DNA of 52,243 bases, taken from the NCBI GenBank assembly GCA_007124745.1, contig SLEO01000007.1, forward strand, positions 1-52,243, given 5' to 3'. The stretch is from Myxococcales bacterium (GTDB lineage: Bacteria > Myxococcota_A > Polyangia > Polyangiales > SLQV01). Positions 38,858 to 48,711 of the stretch are shown piece after piece. The position numbers were made by a program, and so were the translations under genes. The notes under the pieces are model-generated. The model saw nothing but the letters and a program-made list of their open reading frames with translations. It was not told the origin of the DNA and ran no database searches. The first letter of the stretch is position 1, and each line of letters starts with the position of its first letter.

Positions 38858-41518
38858 TCAGAGTACGGCGCTGAGTTCGACGCAGAGCCTTGCAACCGCG
38901 GCTTCGTCCGGAAGCGCGCCCGTGAGCGCCTGGACGTAAAAGACGTCCGTGACCTTGTTTCCGTCGGTGGCGACGGCGGAGTAGGTGATTTCGAGACCGT
39001 GCTCCGCCAACACGCGCGTCAGGCGCGCGAGCAGCCCTGCGCTGTCTGCCGCCCGCACTTCGATGATGGCGGCCTCGCCGTGCTGCGTGCGCTCAAACGA
39101 AATGCGAGGTTCAATGGGGGGAAGGCGCCGGCGCACAAGGGGAGAGCTGACTTCAAGCATGCGGCGCCTGGCCTGTGTCAATACCGACATCTCGCCTGAT
39201 CCAAGGGAAGCGTGCAGCGCCGCCTCCACTTCCGCTAGCCGCTCCTTTGTCCAGCACTCTCCGCTGCGTTCGTTGACCGTCAAGAGGTCGAAGCGCTGCT
39301 TTGCGAACTCGGGGCTACCATCAGGTCGGGCAACGGCCGACGGGTTGAACCAGGAACGAGCCCCCACGATGTTAACGCCGCTGGCCTCAAGGTCCGCCGC
39401 AATGGCCGGGAGCAGACCGCAGGGGCTCGTGCTGCAAATCAAGATATCCGCATGCTCCTGCCGCCGTCGTATCCGCCCGAAGATTTCGAGGTTAGCAGCT
39501 CCCGCCTGCGCTAACCGTGCCTCCATCCAGCGAGCGAGGTCGGCGGGCAGACCCGCCAGAACACGCGCTTGCCAGGTGGCAGGATCGGCTTCGTCCACCT
39601 CCGGGCTCAGGAACTTCGAGGCCTGGTCGTAGAACGCCGTTAGCAGCTCGAGCTTCCAAGGCGTGAGGGCCTTCTCGCTCGTGGTTGCTAGATCGCAAAG
39701 GGTGAGCAGAAAAAGTCGGTCGAGTACAGTGCGCGACGGAATGACGCTACGCACATCCCGGGCGATCTCTGGGTCTGTGACATCTCGCCGCATCGCCCAA
39801 TGGTAGAGCTGCAAATGGTAACGAACGAGCCAGGCGACGGCGGCGGTCTCCTCCGGGCCAAGGCCAAGCCTTGGGCAAATAGACTCGGCCATCACCGCAC
39901 CGACCTCAGGGTGCTCCCTACCCGCATTCTTGCCGATATCGTGAAACAGGACGCCGAGCGCGAGCACGTGGTCATCTGCCATCTTCGCCGCGAGTTCCGA
40001 CGTGCGCGGGAGCACTGCGGCTTCGGCCCCGGACATGAGCTGATGCAGCCAGTCGAGGGCTCGCACCGAGTGCTCGTCTACGGTGTAGGTATGGTAGACG
40101 TCGAAATGCACCTTGCCGACTAGCGGCAAAAACTCGGGCACCACGGCGGTGATGAATCCAAGGTCGTGGAGTTCCCGCAGGAGCGTCCCGCGCGCGAAGA
40201 CGGCGGGCGTTCGGGTCAACAAGATCTGCCGAAAAAGCGTCTGTGCTTTGGCCGACTCGCGCAGCTCGGAGACCACCCCCTTCGCGTGCCAGGCGCGCGC
40301 CAGCGCATCGCGTAGCGTCGCGCCAAGTGGCAAGGGACGCGCGCGTGCCGCCTCAACCACCGCGAGGGTCTGCGTTGCCGTAAGCGTCTCGCTTGCGCCC
40401 GCCTCCGCATGCAGCTTGAGCCGGACCCCGTCCGTCCGAAGCCGGAGCCCATGACCCAAATCACCCACCTGCTCCCAGCGTGTGTCTGCAGTGCTCGTGT
40501 CAAGCGCGCGGGACAGCAGTCGCTCGCAGCTCTCAGCCACGATCTTCGCGTGTCGGTAGTAGAGCTGCATCATGCGTTCCGCCGCTTCGGCGGGCGACGT
40601 ACCGAAGCCGAGACGCAGACCGATAGCCTCCTGGTCTTCGAAGCTCAGCCGGTCGTTCCGCATACGACCGGTTGCGTGGATGAGCTGACGCAGGTGCCAA
40701 ATAAAGTCAGCGGCTTGCCGCACCGCGAGATGCTCGGACTCCCTTATGGCACCCGCCGCAACCAGGCTCTGACTATCGCGGGCGCCCCAGCGAATGTGCC
40801 CCGCCCAGCTGAGCACATCTGCATCGCGCAGACCGCCCCGCGCGAGCTTGAGCTGAGGTTCAAGCAAGAAGGAAGAGTCGCCAAAACGCTGATGCCGGCT
40901 GCTTACCTCTTCTGCGAGCGCTTCAAGCAGACGCCGGCGCAACACTTCGTCTCGCGTCAGATTGTGTGCGAAAGCGGCCTTCAAAGACGCGAGCGGCCCC
41001 GCGCAGCCGGCAATAAGTTTCGTGTCAAGCAGCGCTGTGGCCATCTTCAGATCCGCGAGGGCGTGTGCCAAAAACCCTTCTTCGGTCTGAATGGTGTGAC
41101 CGACCTCAAGTCCCGAATCCCACAGGGGGTAGAAGAGAAACTCCGCAAAGGCTTGGGTGCGTGGACACGCACCCTCGCCACCGGGCACCTCCGGCGCTAG
41201 CAGCACGAGGTCAACATCGCTGCGTAGCGCTACCCTGCCGCGACCGTATGAACCGACCGCGACCAACGTGGGCTCAAAGGACGGTCGGTGCGCGTGTTTG
41301 GCAGACTCGCGCAACAGCGCCGAGGACGCCGCGAAGAGCGATGTCAAAAGCCCGTCGAGCGCCCGCGACCAAGCCTCGGCGATACGCACGCCGTCCTGTC
41401 CGTCTTGCAACGCACTCTGGGACCGGCCGCGATGAAGGCTGATGTAGTCCGTGGTGCTGGCTACCATCCCCGACGTGATTGCGGCGGCGTTCACCTGTGC
41501 GTCTAGGGCTGCTAGCAC
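38858..41518 (-). CDS. glnD: [Protein-PII] uridylyltransferase / uridylyl-removing enzyme
   Basis: GlnD senses glutamine and adds or removes UMP on PII to set nitrogen assimilation. The 886-aa product has all four parts: nucleotidyltransferase (VAVGSYGRGRVALRSDVDLVLL, with Asp101 and Asp103), a helical linker, an HD phosphohydrolase domain near 500-600 (VLFHDIGKNAGREHPEVG), and two C-terminal ACT domains (about 690-770 and 805-880; AADSAGLLARLTRVLAEHGLEI). A GTG at 41518 is used; an ATG at 41467 (MVASTTDYISL) is a plausible alternative. No glnB, amtB or glnA lies nearby. Convergent with rlmE. Confidence 0.96.
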   Translation of the reverse strand: MLAALDAQVNAAAITSGMVASTTDYISLHRGRSQSALQDGQDGVRIAEAWSRALDGLLTSLFAASSALLRESAKHAHRPSFEPTLVAVGSYGRGRVALRSDVDLVLLAPEVPGGEGACPRTQAFAEFLFYPLWDSGLEVGHTIQTEEGFLAHALADLKMATALLDTKLIAGCAGPLASLKAAFAHNLTRDEVLRRRLLEALAEEVSSRHQRFGDSSFLLEPQLKLARGGLRDADVLSWAGHIRWGARDSQSLVAAGAIRESEHLAVRQAADFIWHLRQLIHATGRMRNDRLSFEDQEAIGLRLGFGTSPAEAAERMMQLYYRHAKIVAESCERLLSRALDTSTADTRWEQVGDLGHGLRLRTDGVRLKLHAEAGASETLTATQTLAVVEAARARPLPLGATLRDALARAWHAKGVVSELRESAKAQTLFRQILLTRTPAVFARGTLLRELHDLGFITAVVPEFLPLVGKVHFDVYHTYTVDEHSVRALDWLHQLMSGAEAAVLPRTSELAAKMADDHVLALGVLFHDIGKNAGREHPEVGAVMAESICPRLGLGPEETAAVAWLVRYHLQLYHWAMRRDVTDPEIARDVRSVIPSRTVLDRLFLLTLCDLATTSEKALTPWKLELLTAFYDQASKFLSPEVDEADPATWQARVLAGLPADLARWMEARLAQAGAANLEIFGRIRRRQEHADILICSTSPCGLLPAIAADLEASGVNIVGARSWFNPSAVARPDGSPEFAKQRFDLLTVNERSGECWTKERLAEVEAALHASLGSGEMSVLTQARRRMLEVSSPLVRRRLPPIEPRISFERTQHGEAAIIEVRAADSAGLLARLTRVLAEHGLEITYSAVATDGNKVTDVFYVQALTGALPDEAAVARLCVELSAVL

Positions 41519-41625
41519 TTTAGAAACATGGGGGACTTTGCCCTTCTGAGCAAGGTCTGCGGCCCGGAGGATTTACAGAAACGCCTGCCATGGCATCCGG
41601 TACCGATGCGACCTAAATCTCGCGC

Positions 41626-42987
41626 ATGCCGTGGAGCATTCAAGCATCGCGCGCGCGCCTGGCCGAAAGCCGCGCGCCAGAGCATCCGCGCCGTTACCGG
41701 CGAGGTGAAGACACGACCTGTGCGACGCGAGCGTTCCCGACGCGCGGAGTTCGAGGAAGGTCTCAGTCTGGCGCGAAGGCATTAGCGCGCGTCTATGGCG
41801 AAGGGCTGCGGCGTGGCGCGGCAGGCCTCGCCGTCGGGTGTCTGTTACTGGCGTGTGACTTGGGGCCCCGCAGCGCGCGCGGTGACGCCGAACGAGGTCC
41901 GTTGTCCGAAACGTCGCGGCGGGCTGATGCCGCAGAGCGTTCAGGTGTTGCCGCGGAAACACCATCACCATCGGCCCGCTTGGACAGTGGCAGCGGAGCC
42001 GAGCCGGAACTGCGAACCTTCAGACGCAAGCTGATGGGAACCTACTTCCGCATCGTGGTGCCCGAGCCTGCAAGTGCGGAGACCGAAGCCGCAGTGGAGG
42101 CCGCGTTTGACGTCATGGCGCGAATCGAAACTCGCCTATCGGAATGGATTCCCGACAGCGAAATCTCGCAGATCAACCGGGGATCGGGCAGTGGCAAGTG
42201 GTTCGAGGTTCACCCGGATACCCTGGCAAACCTACGTCTCGGAACGCGCATCTCCGAGCTCAGTGCGGGCGCTTTCGATCTGACGTGGGCAGCACTCCGA
42301 GGGCTCTACACTTTTGACGACACGCGGAACGAAGCACCGAGCCCGGAAGCCATCGCCAAGCGCCTGCCCCGCATCGACTACCGAGCGCTAGAGATCGACG
42401 TAGCCGGTTCACGAGCGCGGCTGACGCGGCCCGACATGGTCATTGGCACAGGAGGCATCACCAAAGGATACGCGCTGGATGAGGCGGGACGCCTTCTGCG
42501 CGAGCGCGGCGTGCGCGACTTCATGCTGGATGCTGGCGGCCAGGTGCATCTCAGCGGGCTTCGGGGTGGAAGGTCATGGCGCTTCGCCGTGCGGCATCCA
42601 CGCAAAGCAGAACCGCTCGCCCTCATCGAAGCGAGTGACGTTGCCGTCGCCACCTCAGGTGACTACGAGCATTACTTCATGGATAGCGAGGGTCGTCGTT
42701 GGCACCACATCATCGACCCACGCACGGGTTATCCTGCGCGCGCGAGTGCTAGCGTGACCGTACTGTCGGAAAACGGCATGGCCGCCGATGCGCTCGCGAC
42801 CACCCTGTTTATAGTGGGGCCCGAGGCGGGCCAAGCGCTGCTGAATCAGCTCGACTACGCCGTTGAGGCGGTCTGGATTACGGCCAACGGGCACATCATC
42901 GAGACGCGCGGTCTGCACGGAAAGGTAGCCTACCGCGATGCGGACGTAGCGAGCGATCCCTTGCGCATCAAGGGAATGACGCCCTGA
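41626..42987 (+). CDS. apbE: FAD:protein FMN transferase, lipoprotein type
   Basis: ApbE attaches FMN covalently to Thr in proteins such as NqrB/NqrC and RnfG. The catalytic region is clear: MGTYFRIVVPEPAS, the FAD-binding IGTGGITKGYALDEAGRLL, LDAGGQVHL, the segment VAVATSGDYEHYFMD, and the Mg/FAD motif HHIIDPRTGYPAR followed by MAADALATTLFIVG. The N-terminus has a lipobox LLLAC about residue 76, which agrees with the known periplasmic anchoring of ApbE. The 50 residues before it are Arg-rich and too long for a normal signal, but no other good start exists in frame; the true start is unsure. No Nqr or Rnf genes adjoin it. Confidence 0.93.
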   Translation: MPWSIQASRARLAESRAPEHPRRYRRGEDTTCATRAFPTRGVRGRSQSGAKALARVYGEGLRRGAAGLAVGCLLLACDLGPRSARGDAERGPLSETSRRADAAERSGVAAETPSPSARLDSGSGAEPELRTFRRKLMGTYFRIVVPEPASAETEAAVEAAFDVMARIETRLSEWIPDSEISQINRGSGSGKWFEVHPDTLANLRLGTRISELSAGAFDLTWAALRGLYTFDDTRNEAPSPEAIAKRLPRIDYRALEIDVAGSRARLTRPDMVIGTGGITKGYALDEAGRLLRERGVRDFMLDAGGQVHLSGLRGGRSWRFAVRHPRKAEPLALIEASDVAVATSGDYEHYFMDSEGRRWHHIIDPRTGYPARASASVTVLSENGMAADALATTLFIVGPEAGQALLNQLDYAVEAVWITANGHIIETRGLHGKVAYRDADVASDPLRIKGMTP

Positions 42988-43059
42988 ACGCTCAACCCTG
43001 ACGGCTGGGCAGCGGCTTTGCCTTTCGGAGCCGGTGGTGAGCCTGATAGCCTAAGGGTC

Positions 43060-44184
43060 GTGCTCAAGGACTCGTCGCTCGCATCACTCCCGTGGCTCAC
43101 CATTGACAGCGCACTGCTGCCAGAGAAGGTGCGCAAGTTCACCTCGGCGCAGGCACCCGCGCCCGCACGTAACATGGCCGCGCGGGGCGCGTTACCGTTG
43201 GCGGCGGTCGAACTTGTCAGCACGCTCGCCGCACTTGCGGGCGGTACGGACGAGGCAGCCGACATTGCGCGCGAAAGCCTCGGCAACCTCCCGCTGCCCG
43301 TCCTGAGCGAGGCGGCGCAGAAAGTGGCGCTTGCCGAAGCCCTGCAGGCCGTCGCCAAAGCCTGCGCATCTCACGCGGAGGTGTTGCGTTTGGTGGCGGC
43401 CAATAAAGCCACCAATGACCAGACGTTTGCGGCGCTCGCCACATCCACGGACCGGGAAACGCTCGATATTCTCGCGAATAACCAAGTTCGCATGCTGGCC
43501 GTACCTCGCGCTATCGAATGCCTCTACTTCAACCCCCTTGCGTCCTCCGTTTTACTCGACCGCTTGATCGAACTCGCTGGACGCCAGGGGGTAGCACTGA
43601 ACGCCATTCCCGCGCTTGAGGAGCACATGGCGGCGCTGGCGGAGGCTGAAGAGGATGCCGCGCTTGCCGCGGATGCCTTCGAAGCCACGCTCATGGAAGC
43701 GCAACTGGCCGCGAACGGCGAAAGCGAAGTCGCCGACGAGGAAGGCGCCGCAGAAGCACTTGAGGATGCCAAATCCAAACCCATCGCCACGCTTATTGGC
43801 AAGATGAACATGGCGCAGAAGATTCGCCTCGCCACCCTGGGCAATGCCAGCGCGCGGGCCGTGCTTGTGCGCGACGGTTCCAAGAACGTGGCACTTGCGG
43901 CGATCAAGTCACCAGCGGTCAGCGTCGGTGAAGCCACCGCCTACGCGCGCAGCAAGGAGGTCGCGGAGGACGTATTGCGCTTCATCGGCAATAAACGGGA
44001 CTGGCTTCGCTACTACGAGGTGAAGCACGCCTTGGTGGCCAACCCTAAGGCACCGACCGCCCTCGCCCTACGGCTAGTGAACCATCTCCGCGATAAGGAC
44101 ATTCGCGCGCTTTCGACAAGCCGCAATATCCCCGCCGCCGTCAAGAACGCAGCGAGCCAGCGGCTCAAGACCCGTTCAGGCTAA
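43060..44184 (+). CDS. Hypothetical alpha-helical protein
   Basis: Family not recognised; about 374 aa from a GTG at 43060 (a TTG at 43018 would add 14 residues; neither has a strong binding site). It has no signal or membrane helix. The sequence is almost wholly helical and Ala/Leu/Glu-rich, with repeated short motifs such as VLRLVAANKATNDQTFAAL and VLVRDGSKNVALAAI, similar to leucine-rich-repeat-variant or HEAT-like helical repeats, broken by an acidic stretch (about 200-245; EEDAALAADAFEAT). The C-terminus KHALVANPKAPTALALRLVN is the best conserved-looking part. Similar hypothetical proteins are, from memory, found in Myxococcota. It lies between apbE and panB on the same strand. Confidence 0.75.
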   Translation: MLKDSSLASLPWLTIDSALLPEKVRKFTSAQAPAPARNMAARGALPLAAVELVSTLAALAGGTDEAADIARESLGNLPLPVLSEAAQKVALAEALQAVAKACASHAEVLRLVAANKATNDQTFAALATSTDRETLDILANNQVRMLAVPRAIECLYFNPLASSVLLDRLIELAGRQGVALNAIPALEEHMAALAEAEEDAALAADAFEATLMEAQLAANGESEVADEEGAAEALEDAKSKPIATLIGKMNMAQKIRLATLGNASARAVLVRDGSKNVALAAIKSPAVSVGEATAYARSKEVAEDVLRFIGNKRDWLRYYEVKHALVANPKAPTALALRLVNHLRDKDIRALSTSRNIPAAVKNAASQRLKTRSG

Positions 44185-44220
44185 GGCAAGTAGCATCGTC
44201 ACGAAAATCACTCGGACGAC

Positions 44221-45102
44221 TTGAACAAGCGACGTCACTTCGCTTCAGCGCCGCTACGTACTAAGCTCGATGGCGTGTATTCTGAAACTCCGGACGCAAG
44301 CCGGCGGATCACCGTGGCTGACCTCGCGAAGCTCAAAGCCAAGGGTGAAGCGATCGTCGCGGTGTCACTCTACGATGCCTGGATGGCGCGGCTTTTCGAA
44401 GGCGCAGGCGCACATGTGCTGCTCGTCGGCGACTCCCTCGGCATGCTGTTTCAGGGCCAGCGTGACACCGTCAGCGTGACGCTGGAACACGTCATCTATC
44501 ACACGCGGGCGGTGCGCGCGGGCGCCGCGCGGGCGCACGTCGTCGCCGATCTACCCTTCCTCTGGGCGTCCCGCAGTGAAGATGAAGCGCTCGTCGCGCT
44601 CGGGCGCCTGCTGCAGGAAGGTGGCGCGGACAGCGTTAAAATCGAGGCCACTGAGCGCCAAGCTCCGCTCATCGCGCGCGCGGTCGAAGCGGGCATCCCC
44701 ATCATGGCCCACGTCGGCCTAAGGCCGCAGACCGCGCGGACCCTTGGGGGCTACCCTCGCCAGGGCCGCGACGCCGAGAGCGCTGCTGCTATTTGCGCTA
44801 CGGCCGAGGTGCTTGCTGACGCAGGCGCCTACGCCCTTCTCATTGAAAATGTGCCGGATAGCCTCGGCAATGAAATCACGGCTCGCGTGCGTATCCCCAC
44901 CATCGGCATCGGAGCAGGCCCGGGCTGCAGCGGTCAGATACTCGTCGCGCACGATATCCTCGGCTTCTCGGACACGACCCCACCCTTCGCGCGCCCCTTC
45001 GCCAACCTTGGTGCTGAAGCCGCGTCTGCTGCGCAGGCCTACGCCCAGGCGGTCGCGAGCGGCCAGGTCGGCAGCCGACCACCGCCCGCTACGCGTCGCT
45101 AA
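44221..45102 (+). CDS. panB: 3-methyl-2-oxobutanoate hydroxymethyltransferase
   Basis: PanB transfers a hydroxymethyl group from 5,10-methylene-THF to 2-oxoisovalerate, giving ketopantoate for pantothenate and CoA. The 293-aa protein has the family segments ITVADLAKLKAKGEAIVAVSLYDA, VLLVGDSLGMLFQG (Mg-binding Asp), LEHVIYHTRAVRAG, VVADLPFLW, DSVKIEATE, IMAHVGLRPQT, and VPDSLGNEITARVRIPTIGIGAG. It starts at a TTG at 44221; another choice is a GTG a little inside. The convergent panC is 64 bp away. No panD in the window. Confidence 0.96.
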   Translation: MNKRRHFASAPLRTKLDGVYSETPDASRRITVADLAKLKAKGEAIVAVSLYDAWMARLFEGAGAHVLLVGDSLGMLFQGQRDTVSVTLEHVIYHTRAVRAGAARAHVVADLPFLWASRSEDEALVALGRLLQEGGADSVKIEATERQAPLIARAVEAGIPIMAHVGLRPQTARTLGGYPRQGRDAESAAAICATAEVLADAGAYALLIENVPDSLGNEITARVRIPTIGIGAGPGCSGQILVAHDILGFSDTTPPFARPFANLGAEAASAAQAYAQAVASGQVGSRPPPATRR

Positions 45103-45166
45103 CCGAGTGAGGCAAACGGCGCCGGACTTCAACTGGCATCGCGGCGGAACGCGGATGCGTCACGGG

Positions 45167-46093
45167 TCACGAATGCGCGGATGTGACGGCGAAAGCTTCT
45201 AGGTCTGGACCTAGACCCAGGGCCGCGTTGTCGATCAGGCGGGCGCCACCGACGTAGGCGGCGATGAGACAGCGTGCGTCGGCTCGGAGCGGGCGGTCTT
45301 CCGGCCAGGGCTCCAAGGTTTCCGGGTCAACAATTGCGGCGTAGTCGAGGCGCTCGATGGCGCTTGACGCGCCATGTCCGTCATGAAGCGCGGCGCCCCC
45401 AGCCTGTGCCCCCAACACCTCGTCCACTTGGTTCTGAACGGCGTTCACTGCACGCACGCCCTGTACAAAAGTGGCACGCGCGGCAGCAAGGGCCTCCACG
45501 AGGCGCCGCGCCAGCGGCCGTGTGCTGGGCGTCAGGTAGGCGTTACGCGTCGAGAGGGCTACGCCGTCGTCATCGCGGACGGTTTCGACACCGAGCACCT
45601 TGCAGCCGAGCGCCAGGTCCTCGGCGAGGTGCTGAACGACGCGTAGCTGCTGGAAGTCTTTTTCGCCGAAGGCCACGAGCGTTGGGCGGATCAGGCCGAA
45701 GAGGCGCGCCAGAACCGTGAGCACGCCCTCGAAATGCGCCGGACGGCAGGCGCCTTCCCAACGACTCGCCAGCGGACCGGGCAGGACGCGCGTCTGAAAC
45801 CCAGGCGGATAGAACTCGCCTGCCTCAGGGACAAACACGAAGGCGACGCCCGCCGCTTCGCAAAGCGCCAAGTCCGCCTCCGTCGACCGAGGATAGCGTT
45901 GCCAATCTTCCCCGGGCCCAAACTGCAAGGGGTTCACAAAGATGGAGACCGCTCGCGGCAGACCTGAAGGTCTCAGTGCTTCGATGCACGCGAGGTGCCC
46001 CCGGTGGAGCCCACCCATCGTTGGGACAAGCCCTACCCTGCCGAGCGTTTCCAGCTCCGCCCGCAGCGACGCAACATCTCGAATCACCTTCAC
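45167..46093 (-). CDS. panC: Pantoate-beta-alanine ligase
   Basis: PanC joins pantoate and beta-alanine with ATP through a pantoyl adenylate. The 308-aa protein has the HIGH-like VPTMGGLHRGHLACIEAL near the start, FVNPLQFGPGEDWQRYPR, the VLTVLARLFGLIRPTLVAFGEKDFQQLRVV segment, and the KMSKS-like VALSTRNAYLTP. It is convergent to panB, so the two pantothenate genes lie tail to tail instead of in one operon. An insertion of roughly 20 residues near 218-236 (VDEVLGAQAGGAALHDGHGA) is unusual but lies outside the active site. Confidence 0.95.
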   Translation of the reverse strand: MKVIRDVASLRAELETLGRVGLVPTMGGLHRGHLACIEALRPSGLPRAVSIFVNPLQFGPGEDWQRYPRSTEADLALCEAAGVAFVFVPEAGEFYPPGFQTRVLPGPLASRWEGACRPAHFEGVLTVLARLFGLIRPTLVAFGEKDFQQLRVVQHLAEDLALGCKVLGVETVRDDDGVALSTRNAYLTPSTRPLARRLVEALAAARATFVQGVRAVNAVQNQVDEVLGAQAGGAALHDGHGASSAIERLDYAAIVDPETLEPWPEDRPLRADARCLIAAYVGGARLIDNAALGLGPDLEAFAVTSAHS

Positions 46094-46141
46094 GCGCGCT
46101 ACTGTGTGCCTGAAGCCGGAGGGACGCCATGCTTGTGACGT

Positions 46142-48253
46142 CTACTGACCTTCGGCGCGCAAATCGAAGCTCCAAAAGCGGTCTTTGGCACGGGCCTCGA
46201 CCCGGCGATGCTCGATGACTGAGCCGAGGCTCGGGTGGCGCACTTCGACTTCGACGACCGCATCGACTTCGAGGCCTGGCACCTCCGCTGGCGCAGCGCC
46301 GTAGGGCACGCCGTTGACAAAAACAGAGGCGCCCGCGGGGGATGAGAGGATAGTCGCGGAAACACTGAGCGGCTTGAGGACCACGCGCAGCGGGGAGAGC
46401 TGTCCGGGTTCCACAAAGATACGTTCAGGTACGTAGCCGTCCTTGACAAGCGTCACCTCGGCGAGGCCACCCTCTCCCCGGCCGACTTCGATATTGGCCG
46501 GGGTTTGGTCACCATGCGCTACCCCGTTGACCTGGATATGTGCACCCGTTGGCTCGGACTCGATGCGAACCGTCGCCGAAGAAAGCCGCACCCACATTAC
46601 AACGGCCGCCACGAGGAGCACGAGTACAGCACCAGCAGTGAGCGCAAGCAGTCCCGCGCGCGTGCTTGCTTGGGGACGTTCGGTCCGCAGCGCTGCGGGA
46701 GCTTGGGCGCGCACGTCATGCCGCGGAGCTGAAGGCGCTTGGGCAGGTTCCGGGGATGGGCTTGGTGCACCACCTTCACTGATAGGAACGCGGACACGCG
46801 AAGGATTCGTAGGGAATGAGACGTCGCCGGCTGACTGGGAGGGGCCGCGGTCGCCAAAGCCGAGACCTACGTCACTTGAGTCGTCCGTGCTGTCGAGATC
46901 CTCGAGACCGCGAATCAGCGGCTTGACCACCGTGCTCTGAGATTTGCGGCGAACCCGCAGTTGTCTCAGCGCTTCCGCGAAGCGGTCAGGTTCCGCCGCA
47001 GGCTCGGCGGCCGCGGGCGCTTTGACGTCGGCCACCGGAATAAGCGAGAGCACGTTCGCTTTGGCGGGAGCGTTCGCCTGTGCCGCGATGTCCTCGTCCA
47101 TGAGCAGTGACGTGGCCGAGCGGCTGAGGCTCCCAGCACTCGCCAACATCGCCTCCCGAACGGCCTGCCGTATGTCGATATCCGGCTCGGAGCGCGGCGA
47201 GTCCTGCGGCGGCGAAACGCTACTGCGTTTCCGAGACAACCCCGGAGGCCGTTCGGAGCGCAGTAAGGTTTTCCAACGCGGCTTGCTCTGACTGGCCGAC
47301 GCGGTGATGGGCGGGTCACCCTTGAGGAGCTTGCGGATGTAGTTGGCGAGCTCCGCTGGCGCAAACCCGGGAGAGCGCGCGTGCAAACACGTAAGGATGG
47401 CTTGCTCGAAGGCCTTGGCCGAGGCGTAGCGTTTGTTTGGGTCCCGCCGCAAGGCGCCCATCACTAGGGCATCAAGGGCCGGGTCAAGGTCCGAACGGCG
47501 GACCGAGGGTGGGGGGATGTCTGCGGCCCGGACGGCGGTCAGCAGCAGCGGGAAGTTGGGCTCGTTGTAGAGCAAACCGCCGGTCAATAGCTCGTAGAGC
47601 ACCACGCCTGCGGAGAAGACATCGGTGCGGGCGTCCACGGGAACGCCCTTAGACTGCTCCGGCGACATGTAATGGTATTTGCCCTTAATGACGCCGTCTT
47701 CGGTCTCGAACGCGGTCATCGCCGCCTTCGCGATGCCGAAATCCACTAGCTTCACCTCGCCATCTCGGCTGACAACGATGTTTTGCGGCGAGATATCTCG
47801 GTGAACGATAGCGAGAGGCTTACCGTCTTGGTCGCGCTTTTCGTGGGCGTAAGTCAGGCCCGAGCAGACCTGGGCGACGATGAAAAGCGCAAGTTCGATA
47901 GGAAGCGGTTGCTTCGCTTTGCGCGCCTTGAGACCGAGTCGATAGAGGTCGGCCCCTTCGACGTACTCCATCACGATGCAGTAGGTGCCGTCGATACAGC
48001 ACAGGTCATACACCTGGGCGATGTTCACCTGCGTCAGGTGAACGAGCAGCTTGGCTTCAGCAACAAGCGAGTTAATGAACTCGGGATCTTCGGCGTAGCG
48101 AGGGTGGATCACCTTGATGGCGACGAGCTTCTCAAAGCCCCCCACCCCCAGGGTGTTCGCGACATATATCTCGGCCATCCCGCCGACGGCGAGTCGCTTG
48201 AGCAGCTGATACGGCCCAAACCGCGAAGGCAAGTTATGTCCTAGTCCGCCCAC
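46142..48253 (-). CDS. Transmembrane Ser/Thr protein kinase with two PEGA domains
   Basis: A 703-aa Hanks-type kinase. Kinase domain about 12-275: LAVGGMAEIYVANTLG, VAIKVIHPRYA, catalytic loop IVHRDISPQNIVV near 150, LVDFGIAKA, HYMSPEQSKG and VDARTDVFSAGVVLYELLTG. A disordered Pro/Ser/Arg linker runs to about 540. A single membrane helix (about 548-568; LALTAGAVLVLLVAAVVMWV) is followed by two PEGA-type repeats: VRIESEPTGAHIQVNGVAHGDQ and ILSSPAGASVFVNGVPYGAAPAEV. PEGA repeats are commonly found on the surface side of bacterial kinases and thought to bind envelope components. Start MGGLGHNLPSRFGPYQLL at 48253. Downstream panC is on the same strand, 49 bp away. Confidence 0.94.
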   Translation of the reverse strand: MGGLGHNLPSRFGPYQLLKRLAVGGMAEIYVANTLGVGGFEKLVAIKVIHPRYAEDPEFINSLVAEAKLLVHLTQVNIAQVYDLCCIDGTYCIVMEYVEGADLYRLGLKARKAKQPLPIELALFIVAQVCSGLTYAHEKRDQDGKPLAIVHRDISPQNIVVSRDGEVKLVDFGIAKAAMTAFETEDGVIKGKYHYMSPEQSKGVPVDARTDVFSAGVVLYELLTGGLLYNEPNFPLLLTAVRAADIPPPSVRRSDLDPALDALVMGALRRDPNKRYASAKAFEQAILTCLHARSPGFAPAELANYIRKLLKGDPPITASASQSKPRWKTLLRSERPPGLSRKRSSVSPPQDSPRSEPDIDIRQAVREAMLASAGSLSRSATSLLMDEDIAAQANAPAKANVLSLIPVADVKAPAAAEPAAEPDRFAEALRQLRVRRKSQSTVVKPLIRGLEDLDSTDDSSDVGLGFGDRGPSQSAGDVSFPTNPSRVRVPISEGGAPSPSPEPAQAPSAPRHDVRAQAPAALRTERPQASTRAGLLALTAGAVLVLLVAAVVMWVRLSSATVRIESEPTGAHIQVNGVAHGDQTPANIEVGRGEGGLAEVTLVKDGYVPERIFVEPGQLSPLRVVLKPLSVSATILSSPAGASVFVNGVPYGAAPAEVPGLEVDAVVEVEVRHPSLGSVIEHRRVEARAKDRFWSFDLRAEGQ

Positions 48254-48711
48254 GCCACCGCTCTTTTCGCCACTCTTCGCACGAAACGCATGCCTTCCAA
48301 GAGAAGCGTCTCTCGCTCCTCACCGATGGTCGCAGAAATACAGCCTTTTGTCGCGACTTGACTCACGCTCCGGCCGTCTAGGTAGGCGCCGGTCGCACAT
48401 GCGCGCCGGCATGGGCGTTCGGGTAAGCGCGGCGCTGAGCCGGATTCGCCAGCACACTCCGTCCCACTGCGAGTGCCTTTTCTAGTGGTGCAGCCAGCGG
48501 AGCACCCACGGCCGCGACCGACGGAAACTCGATACGCGGTCGCTTGATAGACGGAACACGGTGTAAATGGAACGCAGTCACTTCCGTGATGCGGTGTACC
48601 GAGGTAGGCACGCGCGCATGCTCGGCGTGTGCCAACCGTTGCCGAAGGGCAAAGTACGCCCTTAGGTTCCGAATGCCCTCTCAGTGTCGGAGCTTCGGGG
48701 TCGACGAACGC
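48254..48711. other. Intergenic region between the PEGA kinase and the 44-aa gene
   Basis: 458 bp. It presumably has the kinase promoter. A hairpin (48645-48663) lies near the 44-aa gene. A minus-strand frame at 48378-48635 (85 codons, TTG start; contains PSIKRPRIEFPSVAAVGAPLA) is open and has moderately gene-like codons, but has no family match or good binding site, so I do not call it. Confidence 0.5.
48645..48663. terminator. Hairpin downstream of the 44-aa gene
   Basis: aagggc (48645-48650) and gcccttt-side gccctt (48658-48663) pair around the loop aaagtac. It is 49 bp beyond the minus-strand stop at 48712. No U-run, so it is only a possible terminator. Confidence 0.35.

Noticed and set aside
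48378-48635. Minus-strand 85-codon frame
   Set aside because: TTG start, no ribosome-binding site, no recognisable family; I could not separate it from a chance frame.
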